The notes under the pieces are model-generated. The model did not search any database and had not been told where the DNA came from. It saw only the letters and a program-made list of their open reading frames with translations. From positions 26,079,005 through 26,143,004 of the forward strand of contig CM025856.1 in the NCBI GenBank assembly GCA_003952965.2: a DNA stretch of 64,000 nucleotides, written 5' to 3'. Positions 1 through 12,200 of this stretch are shown here, piece by piece. Every line of letters begins with the position of its first letter. Positions within the stretch are counted from its first letter, which is position 1. A program made the translations under genes and the position numbers. The DNA is from Morella rubra. Its lineage: Eukaryota; Streptophyta; Magnoliopsida; Fagales; Myricaceae.

Positions 1-946
1 GCATAATTATTTTCCAACTTGTCAATATAGCAGAATGGTTATCACAATTGATAACAAAAATAAAGGGAAGAGAAAAGAAACAACAGAATAACAAATTACA
101 TAAGCTGTGCCACAGTCAGAGCATACAAAAAGGAGAGAAACGGGCTCAATTTCATACAAATCAAAGGAGAGAACAACCACTCATGTACACAGAAGGAAAG
201 AGCAGCTACGCTTGGCTCCTTGTGTATAACTCAAATGAGAGAGTAATCGCATAAAAGCCAGCTAATCAACTTACTCAACTTGGAGCAAGAAATATATTAT
301 TAAAAATACAGATTCAAGCTGAAGTAGTAGATAATTCACAGCAGAATCATTGTAAGAGTCTATAAGGGAAGGAAAATACTGATAATCATAGGCATCCAGA
401 TGCCTTTGAGTGCTTTCATGAGTACATAGGATAATAACAACGTACAACACTTTAAATGAAACAATAGTCAGAAGCAAAACCAAAATCAGAATTAACGATT
501 CCCTGCACGGTCTAATCCTAAAGGAAAACTGACAAACAATATTCACATTAGTACAAACAATGCACCTCGCACCCACTATTATATTACCCCTACTCATGCT
601 TGTCTACACAATTGCACAATTCTTCGAAAAAAATTTGATGATCTAATCAGTCTGCCTGAGTCCACACTTCTAAACTATCTACTGAAGGACATTGCAAATA
701 AAAGCATGAAATTTTCCCGAATCTAAGTCTCCAACTATAAGTCTGAAGTTAACCTACAGGCTAAATTTATGAGGAGTGATGTCTCCAAAGTGATCTCGAA
801 GCAAATAGCCATCGCTCAAATGGCTCTTTGTCCCTCCATAAAATTGAGTGGAGGTTAAGGTCAAGGATTCAAGACAATTGGATGTATTTGTACTTGCCAA
901 GACAAGAAAAAATAAAAGATAAGTATTGAGGAGAGGAAGTTCTTAC
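1..946 (-). other. Terminal intron of the PFK4-like gene
   Basis: The stretch is AT-rich without an exon I can recognise. The donor at 946-941 follows the exon ending in HAYIPIS. No reverse-strand match to the expected C-terminal segment is present, so this is read as part of the last intron and the final exon is placed outside the window. Confidence 0.6.
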
Positions 947-3900
947 AGAAATTGGAATATAAGCATGTCTGCTGTTTACAGGTCCGACCGTGAAACCAGT
1001 GTATCCAGCCATGGCCCCATGAACAGCACTATGAGCAAGAAGAGTACAGTAGACATTGTCTGATGCATTACTTGGAATAGCTCGAACCATGTACGTTGGA
1101 TCTATAGAGAAAGGTACAGAAGTCGAGATTACAACATGTAGTACTTAGAAGAATCAGACACTCAGTACAAGAGAGAAGCTTGGAGATGGTTCCATCTTGG
1201 TTGCATAAAAAGGTACAGAGACTTCCATGCAATTCAGTGAACAGTAAGAAGCAGTTAAAAATAAAAGAAATCTTGTAAAGCAGCTTCTGACAATCTCAAG
1301 CTTTTATTGCTTCAATCATGCCCTTAATCAATAGTACAAAAGGGAGATTGATAGAATGGCCATAAACGCAAAGTGAATAGATATATACAGGTGGTTTCCA
1401 GAAGAGTCTATGTAAACCTATCAGCAACAGCAGGCCATGGACTTCATATGACATGTATACTATCTTGAAGCAGATTTCAGCAGTCCATATATTCCAGTGC
1501 TATGGTCATGTATCATTTTCTTTCTCATACAACACTAACATCACTCATTAAACACTAATGAAAAAGAGATCTTAATGCGATACTCGTAACACCCCAGACT
1601 TCACATAATAGTTCTCTTTGTAAGTGAAAGTTGAGAGATCACATGTAGCAATGCCAATTCTTGATGCATATAGGTGGGTGAAAAGAATCTTCAAAAGTAA
1701 TCCAAACTTTGACGACTCACGAGTGGCAGATGAGTTACTACTGACAAGTCCAAAATATGAACACAGATGGGTGGCAATTGAGATTCCTATCGTATTGAAG
1801 CATAAACACAATGCATAAAGCACAAAATTCTGAACCAAAACCTGATACAGATTAAGCTATATCTTGCCATGAAGAAATCATTCTGACTTTAATAACTCAA
1901 GATTCCAATAACTTTTCAGACTTCAAACAGTTTTGTCAGATGACCTATTTGAACCTTTTACATAGGTACAGTTGTTGGACTTCTAGACATTTGTTACATT
2001 ACACACGAAATAATATATAACTCTACCAGGGACATTAGAGATTCAAAAATTCCTTCATTATTCAGTGTACTGCAGAGAGCAAAAGCAAAAATTAACACTG
2101 TTTTGGAAGGTACCTATATACTTCATATTTATCGTCATCTTCTTAATGTGGGTAAAATGATCCTGCAACATATAAATTATGCAAATAGACAGAAAATAAT
2201 TAAGTTCTTAGAAAAGGTAAGATGAAAATTCAACTTCACTAAAATGAAAAGAGATCTCTCAAATTAAAAAAGGAAACATCATGGATAAAGAGGCAAAACT
2301 TCACAAAACAAAACATCACATGAAAAAGAAGACACAAGTTTGACACTCTAGTGCACAACATGACCAACACAGTATCCATGACCAATTATTTTGCTTTCAT
2401 ATTAACACGATTCTAGTGTATATGGGCTATGTTACTGATTCACAACAGAAAAATAAAGAAGGAAAGAAATTAAATACACTAGGTTGGATGACAATGATAT
2501 GCATGCAAAAAATGAATTATTGCTATCCACCGCAATGCCAATTCTTGTGGCCCAGAAGCCCCATGCACAAAGTCACAGATGAAGATGTAAAACATAAGCA
2601 AAACAGTAATTTAACAACTATAACTGCACCTTGATCTTTTGAGATAACCATAGACCAACATCTAGTAGTAGCCTGTTTCCTGATGCATCTTTCTCATCAA
2701 CTGGATGCAAGTCAGGAGCAACATAATCCTGCCCTGCTCCTTCTGCTAACACAATTACTACATGACCATTTTCTTTGAGTCGCTCTTCGACAAATTCAAA
2801 AAGCCCACCCTGACCTTCCAAATAGAACGGGGACTCGGGAATTAAACAACAATCCTATTACATTCCAAAGACAATCATCAGATCCTACAATACCACTCAC
2901 AACAGGAAAAAATGAGCCCATAACACGAATTACTGTAATTGAAATGCTATATTTGTTGGATCACCTATAGTCCATTATCTCCACCTGGAATGAAGATACA
3001 AATTGCATTGGCCCATTAGAATGTCAATCAAAGTGATGACGTTCCAAATCCTTACCAATAAAATATTTTTGTTCTTCAAGAACTAATAAACATAGTCCTA
3101 AAAGTTTTCAGCATAAATATCTGACCCCCCCCCCCCCCCCCCCTCTGAACAAAACTAATAAAAGTTATGCTGTATTTTCACAGCCAAGATTCCTCTCAGG
3201 TAAAAGCTTAATTGCAAGCTTTTTATGCAGAATTACTGACTGGAGGATCTTTCTTCTTATCAGGCAAAAGCGCAAATGTCCACGCCATCGTATAAGAATC
3301 ATTGGCTGGTTTTTTACGAGAGAGAGAGAGAGGCAACAAGGAAAGAAGATAGATGTAAAAGGGCAAAAACACCAGCATTTTAATAGCAATCAAATTTTTC
3401 GCACAATGCTTAAGATCAAAAGGTAAATAATGTACTGAGCTGGGACTAGGGTGTACCACGTCTCGACTTGCCAAAGTTGCATACATGGCAATAAAACCTG
3501 CAAAGAGAAAATTCGTAAAGATTTGTGGAAGGAACACATAAGTAGGCACCTCTCTCTCTTCCCCTCTTGCTCTTTGAGGTCAGAAGAAGGAAGGAAAAAA
3601 CAGCATAGGTGGACTCCTATAAATTGCCTCACATATATAGAGTTCTACGACACTTACCACTGTATCTGCCCATAAGTTTAACAACTCCAACTCCATTTTC
3701 CACACTTTCAACCTCCACGTGTGCAGCATTAATGGCCCTCTGAGCTTCTTCAACAGCCGTATCAAAACCAAAAGATTTGTCTATGACCTAAAACCAAAAC
3801 ATGTAGAATTATACAATAAATAAATTTTCTTCTTTGTCATAGGGGCCATCCTAATGCAACTAGATGGAAAAAGTTATCAAATAATAGATCAAACACCCAA

Positions 3901-6900
3901 TACTTGTGTGAGTATAATGGCAAAAAAGAAAGAAAGTTTCTTTACACATACAAGAACATAAAGTTTCTTTTACTCTTTCCCATTTTTTGTTTTTTGTGTG
4001 ATATGATGTCATCTTCAGAACTGATGGATAGTAATCAAAAACTGAGATGAAAGCAATATTAGTCATGGGTCTGCCTATCAACAAGAAAAGCAAAGTTAAT
4101 AAACGTACGCGATTTCAGATGGGATCAAATGGCGATTATCAGAGATAATTCCAGCAAATAGGGAGAATATTTTGACAACCACAGGAATACAAGATTCTCA
4201 ACTATATCCGTAAAACAAAAAACTGATATGTTTGTAAAACCATGATGAAATGAAAATAGGACAGACATAGCCAAACTTGCATTGTCTGTGTCTTTCAGCT
4301 CCCGGAAAGTTTGTGTTTAGCTCCTAGTTCTAGAGACCTAAAAAAGGGAAAAAGCTAAGGAAAGAAAAAGAGGAGAAAAACAAAAGGAAAAGCAACATTT
4401 GGGTTGGGAGACCATGCCATCGGATCCAGTGGCTTTTGAACTAGTTTTTTCCTTTTCAAGAAGAAGATTCAGAGAAACCAAGCTTGGAACTGAAGAAGAC
4501 TTGGCCAAGGAATACAAGAACGCTAGAATTTACAAGGAACCTATTTAGCAGCCATTGCAAGTTTCATTCTCTTCCTCCAATCCATCTTCTCATGAATGAA
4601 AAGACATTTAATGATCAATTCATCATAAGTGTAGGTACCTTCAACAAAACAGGGCTATAATAGAAAACAGAATGTAGAAAAAACTACACATGATCTGTTC
4701 ATTTAGTGTAACCATCCGAATTTGGACACTAAATATGTTTGTATGACATCAAGATGAGCAAATAGCAGCATGCATAATCACCAAAATAAGTTTTCATTAC
4801 CACCACTTACAGCAATATCATTATCAATCGTCTTGGGAATGCCAGCAACTGCCACTTGAATACCGCGTTTCTCAACTTCCTTGAAAAAAATATGTTTAGA
4901 TTACATGCTAAGCATATCTAGATTAACAATCGGCAGAAGAATAGAAGCAAGTCGTGTTAGAGGAACTAATCACCTTGAAAATTAGATCTGCTCCTTTTTG
5001 GGTGCCATCACCTCCAATAATATACACCTAAATCCCAAAGGAGATCAGATCAAATTTTCCAAATCAAACTCCTCTTTTTTCTTTGTTTAGATATCTTTCC
5101 TAATCTATCAATAACATACACGTGGATACGGGGAGGAAAAAAGAGCATATATCCACCTGATTTATCCCTCGGTCCTCAATGTTATCAACTATCTTATGAG
5201 TATCATGACCTCCTCGTGAAGTGCGTAGGAAGGTGCCACCACGTTTATGAATATCATTGACAACTTTTGGTGTCAATCTCATTGTGTTCTTTGAGTAAAA
5301 GCCTCTATATCCTCCCTGTTTCAACAGTACCATGGGATGTATACAACTGTTAAATCCTAAAACACAAAAACAGTGAAGCATGTAACAGCAAATATTTATT
5401 GTTTTACTTACTTAAAAAAAGAAAGATTTATTTGGGTACAATAAATGAAGTCCTTTTGACAACTACAGTACATAGTCGATAAAAAAAAAAAATCAATAAT
5501 ATAGTCTACTTCTTACCTCTCACCACCGAATGAACCAAACAAGTAAATAGCATTCTTCCTCAAAAGTATTATCCGTTCCATCATCAAAATCAAAAGGAGG
5601 AATACCCTTAAATAAAGCATATAACAATTGAAAAGCCATGCTTGTACAGACGCGAGCATAAGCAGCCACTATCGTCTAACGGTACTGTCATGAGTGCAAT
5701 AACATGTCATGCAAAGGATACAGCTATAGGATTGTTTCTTATTAGTCATCAACAAACATTTCTAAGCAGAAATACTATGCAATGAATTCACAGGCAGAAT
5801 TTAGCAAAAAAAAGAATACACAGACAGAAACCTTCTTGTAATGAGAGATTGACATAGGAGATGTCATACCATGCGGCAACTACTTCTAAAATTGCAATGA
5901 ATTCACTGTGAGAAACCCACTTATATGAATACAATAGGAATATCAACTGAACCCGAAAGGGCTAATTAAGTAGATTATGGTGAATCAGAACAGAGGCAAA
6001 AATAATTATAATAACTAAGAACCAAAAAAACAAAAAACGTAAAGTCATAGATGTTATATCATGGAAGGCAGCTCTAAAACTAGAGACCAGGTCTAAGTTC
6101 TAGATTTCAATATGGAAAATGAAACCTCTAGAAAGGCCACATAATGCGCAATTAACTTACATTGAAGTGTGACCTTAGGTGTTGTGACACAATATCAAGT
6201 CTTTCAACAGTGTAACTTAATCTACATTAATCTCACCTCAATACCAAGAATGTCCTCAACACCATACATGTAGCTCAAGCCACATACTATCTCTCGAATC
6301 ACTGTATTGATCCCCGGGCATAAACCCCCACATGTCACTATGCAAGCACGCACTTCCTCTGACTTGAAATAAACCTAACATTAGCAAGAATCCTTATCAG
6401 CCTAGTTTGTGATCCATAATTAACATGGCTATTTAGAGAAGAAAGTACCTTTTCTCGAGGCCCTGCACGCCGAAAATGCACTCCTCTAGGACTATCTTTC
6501 TGAACAACAATCTGGAGGCAGTTCAATACTAACTTACTTAGTAATTATCAAACAAAAACGTTGGAAAGATAACATGGATTTAACTAATTTTACACTATGA
6601 TTTCCACGGTTTTATCTACTTTTTCCTTTTTTTCGTCTTGAGCATGTAAGAGAAAACGGTCACTTACTTTTTGTGCTACCACATCTTCAGGGCTAACAAA
6701 CGTTTTCTAAACAAAAAAAATTGAGAAAAAAGAACAACAAACAAAAACCGTTTAGTTAAATAATCGAGTTCTCCACCAAGAAGTAAAACTACCTTACAAT
6801 CGCATAAGCTTTGCTGTTTTGGATTTGGATAGGACTGAAGGAACAAATAACAGAACATGAGTTAGAGGTAACTATATCTTTATTCCCCAGGAAGGAACAT

Positions 6901-7330
6901 GGAACAAGAATTCTAATCTTAAAGACGGACAAACTAATAAGATCATAAATCACATTCCGCCCGAGCTTCTTTTTTTTTTTTTTGAACATTTTAACTTTCA
7001 CAAAAAAGAATTCAAATTACGTAAAGATACAAATGAAGTACTGAACAAAGAGGACCAGTTTCAAAATTTGTGAGACTTGCAAAAGAGAGTTACCGGCAAA
7101 TCAGGGAGGAAATCGGTCAAGTGAGGGACGTCTTCGAGGACAAAGCCGTCATTGGCTGATCCGTTGGAGGTTTGAGCTCTGATGGAACGGTTTTGGCGCG
7201 AAATCAGCTGCTTCCTGAGGAAGTTTCCGGATTTGGGACGGAAGTTCGGGAGATTTAGGCTTGGCGAGAAAGTGTGGAATTTCAAAGGAATTGAGCTTTG
7301 AATTGAACACGGAGAAAGTAAAACATCCAT
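947..7330 (-). CDS. PFK4: ATP-dependent 6-phosphofructokinase, chloroplastic (PFK4-like), 3' end outside window
   Basis: The enzyme phosphorylates fructose 6-phosphate to fructose 1,6-bisphosphate with ATP, here probably in plastids. Exons read on the minus strand: 7330-7094, 6834-6793, 6706-6668, 6511-6449, 6374-6237, 5315-5157, 5027-4974, 4879-4811, 3787-3658, 3497-3457, 2854-2630, 2162-2114 and 1101-947; the phases join throughout. The first ~60 residues are rich in Ser, Arg and Lys, as in a transit peptide. Then come [43 protein letters not shown] (nucleotide-binding Gly loop), [20 protein letters not shown] (catalytic Asp region), [65 protein letters not shown] and [13 protein letters not shown]. 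The closing segment with the family motif ending in TDRMWARL is not in 1-946, so the last exon lies left of the window. ATG 7330 is the first Met; the frame upstream reaches a stop at 7342-7340. Exon 2 contains a shifted stretch (see findings). Confidence 0.93.
3124..3143. repeat. Poly-C tract, about 20 bases, in a PFK4 intron
   Basis: An uninterrupted run of about 20 C lies in the intron between the exons at 3497-3457 and 2854-2630. Homopolymers this long are often length-variable or mis-called, so its exact length should not be trusted. Confidence 0.9.
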
Positions 7331-8577
7331 CGACAACCTCTAATATCGATGTTTTCAATAATATATATGTATATAAACAGAGAGAGAAGAGAGAATGGAT
7401 CTTAGTTCAGGGAAGAGCAGTAAGTTACAGGGACGCAGAGAGCTGTGATCGTTTGAATACAGGAAGGAGGGGGAGTAATCAGTTAACAGGATCGGTGGAT
7501 TTAGAGGTAAGTGCTCGTAAAAAATGAACATAGACTGGTTATTTGACTTTCTGTTCTTTTTCATATTTTAATCGTCTTTGTTGACTACTTGAAAGCAACA
7601 AGGGCGAAAAGCGAAATAAGAGAAATTGGAGAATGCATTTTGCCACGTAAGCAACTAAATCAAGCGTTTGGGCAACTGCCACGAACTACGATCGGTCAAA
7701 ATCAGATATGTTTCACACGTGAGTTTCAAACACTGCCAACGGCCAAGAAAAAAAAAAAAAATCTGCCAACGAATTGAGATCCCGGCGTGTTGGACAGTTT
7801 TTGCTCAAATCCAACTTCCAGCTGAGGCTAAGCGCTGCGTTTCGGCCCTTGAAGGGTCTACACCTGTGGTCTCAAGCATGCCCTGTTCTCTGCATGTCTT
7901 CGCGTTTGGATTGGGCTTAAATCCACGATTCCCCGTGACAAAAAACCGAGGACCAGAAAAATAGGCATGACCAATAGAAGGATCAAAAAGTCGGACCTGC
8001 ATAATGAGAATCCACTCCAGTGGCATTTCATCCTTCAATTCCCCAAATTGATTTTGTTTGGTGACAATAACTGAAAATCTCTGGAGCCTACTTCCTCTAG
8101 AATTTTATTTATCTAGAAGGCGAAACTTCAATATCTTCCTCTGATAATCAAAATTGAAACCCTCGTCTTAACATTAATGAGCAGGTAGGATTCCATCAAC
8201 ATCTCGATCCATTGTTTGATGAATATAAAGTGATAGGCAAGTATGCTAGCAATTACGAAAACAAAAGTGAGCACAATCATTGTTCGAATTGATTGGAAAA
8301 AAATGCAACATTTGAGTTTATCGACAACCTCTATACCTATACATTTCGGAGATTTATCATTCGAAATAATTTCTTTTAAATGCTTGCGTAGTTACAATTT
8401 AAGTAGACCCTTGCCGCGTGGTGAGTAAATTGATCACCTTCGACATACAACCAATTGAATTACAGAAACCATTGACCGTAGCAGAAACAGGGATTTTGGC
8501 GGCATATCTCTCGTAGTGTACCTGGAGGAACCTCGCTTCCCTGTCCGTCATGCTTTTTACTTCTAGGAGTCAGTCTT
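7331..8577. other. Spacer: PFK4 promoter side and lipase 3' flank
   Basis: This segment lies between two minus-strand genes: upstream of the PFK4 start and downstream of the lipase stop. An alternating AT stretch near 7358-7376 could act as a TATA region for PFK4, but it sits only about 30 bases from the ATG, so the true transcription start may be elsewhere. The short ORFs here have no recognisable domain. The part nearest 8,577 should include the lipase 3' UTR. Confidence 0.5.
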
Positions 8578-9181
8578 CTATATGAGAAAATGATCTATCA
8601 TATGAAGTATGACATCTGCACCTTCTATATGCATGCTTTGGTCTTTGACCTGTAAAATGCACAAAGAACGAATTTGCTCCTTCGTATCATGAAAGTATGT
8701 TGCAGTTCTTTCAATATTTTACAAGGTGTTCAGTAGAACCTCAGTGATTCAAAAACAGCTTATCTGCAATTTCACAAGTATGAACGATTGAAAATCAAAG
8801 CAACGAAAGGCCAAAATGCCAATTTGACATTGCAAAATTACCCCTTCCAAGTCACATTGCTGTAGAAACAGCAATAACATTTAATTGATTGCAGCACGAG
8901 AATTTAATCAACCCATTGACATTGAACAATTTCCTTCATAAAGTGAAGTTCTTGTAAATTATGGCATCTAAGCAACTATAGCCTCCTTTTCTCAGTGGCC
9001 ATTTGAACAGAACAGTTGAAGCCCTCTGATAAATTGGTCTTCTTTAGGAGGGTAAATAGTAAATTCTCCTGCTCAGAAAGCTCCAATACACTCCCGGTGT
9101 GTGTGTTTATGAGAAGGCTCAGTGGTGAGCGATTTTTCATTTTATTTTTTCTTTGGAGGAGAGGGGGGAAGGTGAGCACGT

Positions 9182-9215
<34 letters not shown>

Positions 9216-12200
9216 CTACCTGAATGACACTATGAGCAGCAAACCTCTGTCTGCTGCTGTGGAAGCTAACATCTACTTTTTCCCATGACACACGAGACAG
9301 TCCAGTCACCAGTTCCTCTGCACAATGAACCAATCAGGAACTTTTAAGACTCAGAAAACATGTAAGGAACTAATAGCTGCCAACAAAGGAACAAAGCAGT
9401 GCAAGCAAATTATGTAACATAGGGATGAGCTGCTTCTGCAACCATCTAAGCGAGACTAAACAGCAACAGAAGCTCACGTTATTGAAGCAGAGAACGTTAG
9501 CCTTGAACAACCTAAAACTTTTTCATTAATAGTTGTCACCTCCACCCCATTTCCTCCATCAAGCAGGATCATAGAAGCAGCTTTAAAAATAACAATAGCA
9601 CTTGATTCAACATTCACATAGAGTTTTTGGGGCAGTCCTTCCACAAAAAGAAGTGCAAACTTTAATCCTAAGATCCATAACACATTTACTTAACGATCAG
9701 GGTTGATGCACTGGACCATTTTGAGAGAAATTAATAAATTCTCTGAAGGAAACGATGCTCCAATATTTCAAGTACTGAACTGACTTTCCAGTTTTGCCTC
9801 TTGCGAAGTGGTAAAATACAAGCATTTCTCAAAAAGAAAAAGAACACAGATGTTTGCGTATATATGGAGGTGTGAACTGTAGGTGAAAGGATATATCACA
9901 CTGATCCTGTGTAATTATTCCTTTCTGTCATGATGAAATTTTCCTAAGACAGACAAAAATGTGTCACTTGGGAGTACCAAGTCTTGCATTGTTCAGTAAT
10001 CTAATAACCCACTCCCCCAACCCGTATTTAGAAAATCTAATTTGCAGTTGAAGGATAATCTCTCAATGCCTGATGAAATGTTGTAAGCATGTCTTTCCTT
10101 ACTTTTTGGATTTTTAATGAGACTAACAATGCATCTTTCAGCAAGACAGTTTGATTGTGACCTTTGAAGGTGTCCAAATTATTGCAACAGATGCTATTTA
10201 TTCTATCCTCGTCCGAGACCTGTGTAACTGATTTACCCAGTGTTTACACTCACCCTATTCCCCAATCCCCACCGACGACTCCCTGAAAATAAACCTTGAT
10301 CAGCGACGACTACCAAACAAATACTGCTGCCATCATTCTCACAGTTGCCACCACTTGAACCATCATCTCCCCAAAGTATATCAGACAATGAAGTCTTTAG
10401 GATTTTACAAGTTAAATTATCAAACAGTTTTATTAAATTGACTTTATCCACCCAGCCCATCCCAGTATGTATGATGAAATGAATACTTGCACTTGTTTCT
10501 TCAACACGCATGGTTCAGCATTACTTTTTTCACCGCTAACTTTTCAGCTTTATCAAAATACCTAACTTCCAAGATCTGATCTGCACCTTAATAACTTGCT
10601 AAAGGTATAAGATAAAAGCAAGTAAAAGAGGGCATCCAACCAGATGGAAATAGATTTCAACACCAATACAGCCTATGACCAGTTGAAAAGCATGGTCGTC
10701 AACAAAACTAGCATAAGCAAAAAACATAAATTTCTGTTAAGAGTGAAGGAACAAACCTTCTAGCTTGTCAGACCTATCATCCTCAATTGTCGTAGACTTG
10801 CACTGCTCATTCTCACAAGCCTTGCAGTGTTCTTCATATACAACATGCGGATATTTTTCATTCAAAGTATCCTCCCACTAATAACCACCAAGGTACTTGG
10901 GTCATTAAATTGCAATCAGAAGATCTAGTTCCAATCACAAAAACACAATTCAAGCAGATAACAATACCTTTGGCAGGTCACTATTACGCCTAATAGATGA
11001 TGTTCTCCAGCCCACGATATCTTTATAATGTATTATTATGGAAAACAACAAAGACAATGCAACAAAAGTATTCAAAGGTATAAATTATCAACAGCCACAT
11101 CAACTATGAAAAAAAGGATACGGTCATAACCCACATTTGCATATGCCACCCGACGCTTGAATGTCCGCAATGCAGACCTGCATAATTTAGTTGTCATTAT
11201 ATTAATTACCCATTTAGATTGACTGAATGGCACATCTCATAAAACATGGTAATTATTACAGATTTTGACAGAAGATAACGGATGCAAGTAACATACATGA
11301 AATAACAATCACCATTATCTTCCATCATGCGTTTAAGCAATGGAGGCTTTCCTTCATCATCGTCATTGAGAAAAAGATGTCGGCCTGTTCTCCTAAATAT
11401 CAAATGAATCACCCAACTCGCAAGTTTTTCTAAGGCAGATACACCAAAAAGAAATGGTACCTGAAAAAGAGACAGGTTTGTTTGGCCCATGAATCAGTCA
11501 AGTCAACTCTATAGAGTCATAGCTCATGGTAAGGAATATCGTCATTGGAACTTCCGCCACGTAAATACAACCAAGTGGATCAAATTTAGATTATGTCTAC
11601 AGCTGACATATATGCAGCTGTAGACATTATCTCAACACAGAAATATGGTTCCAAAATTTATGTCAAAAATGATACCAAATAGTTCGTTTATCTATTTTCT
11701 AGGTGGACTAGAAAGAAAAATACAATAGTTTTTGCTATGACCATCTCGCTGGGGAAGCAAATGTAATTACTAGAATTTGCCACAGTATGCTGACTCAAGA
11801 TTTTGATACAGACAGTACTTCATACAATGATGACGACAATTAGCACAGTATGCTGACTCAAGGTGTTAATACCTGAAAGTACTTCATATGACAAGGAAGT
11901 TGACAACATTTTCTCCAAGTAATTTTTTTTTATAAGTAACATTTTCTCTAATCAATGCAACAAATAGAAGTTTCTGACAGATTTGAGAACTTCTACTAAC
12001 GCAAATGATATCTTCTGCCTCACTGATATTGGAACAGAATCTATTACTTGCCCTCATTTTTCAAATGTAAGCTTAACCAGACTATAGTAATGGAACAATA
12101 GTTCCTCCATCAAACCACCAACCCATGGATCACACCAACAACAATATGTTTTAATTCATTCCTGGTCACATAAAGTTAGTATTAAAGGAAGATCTTAACA

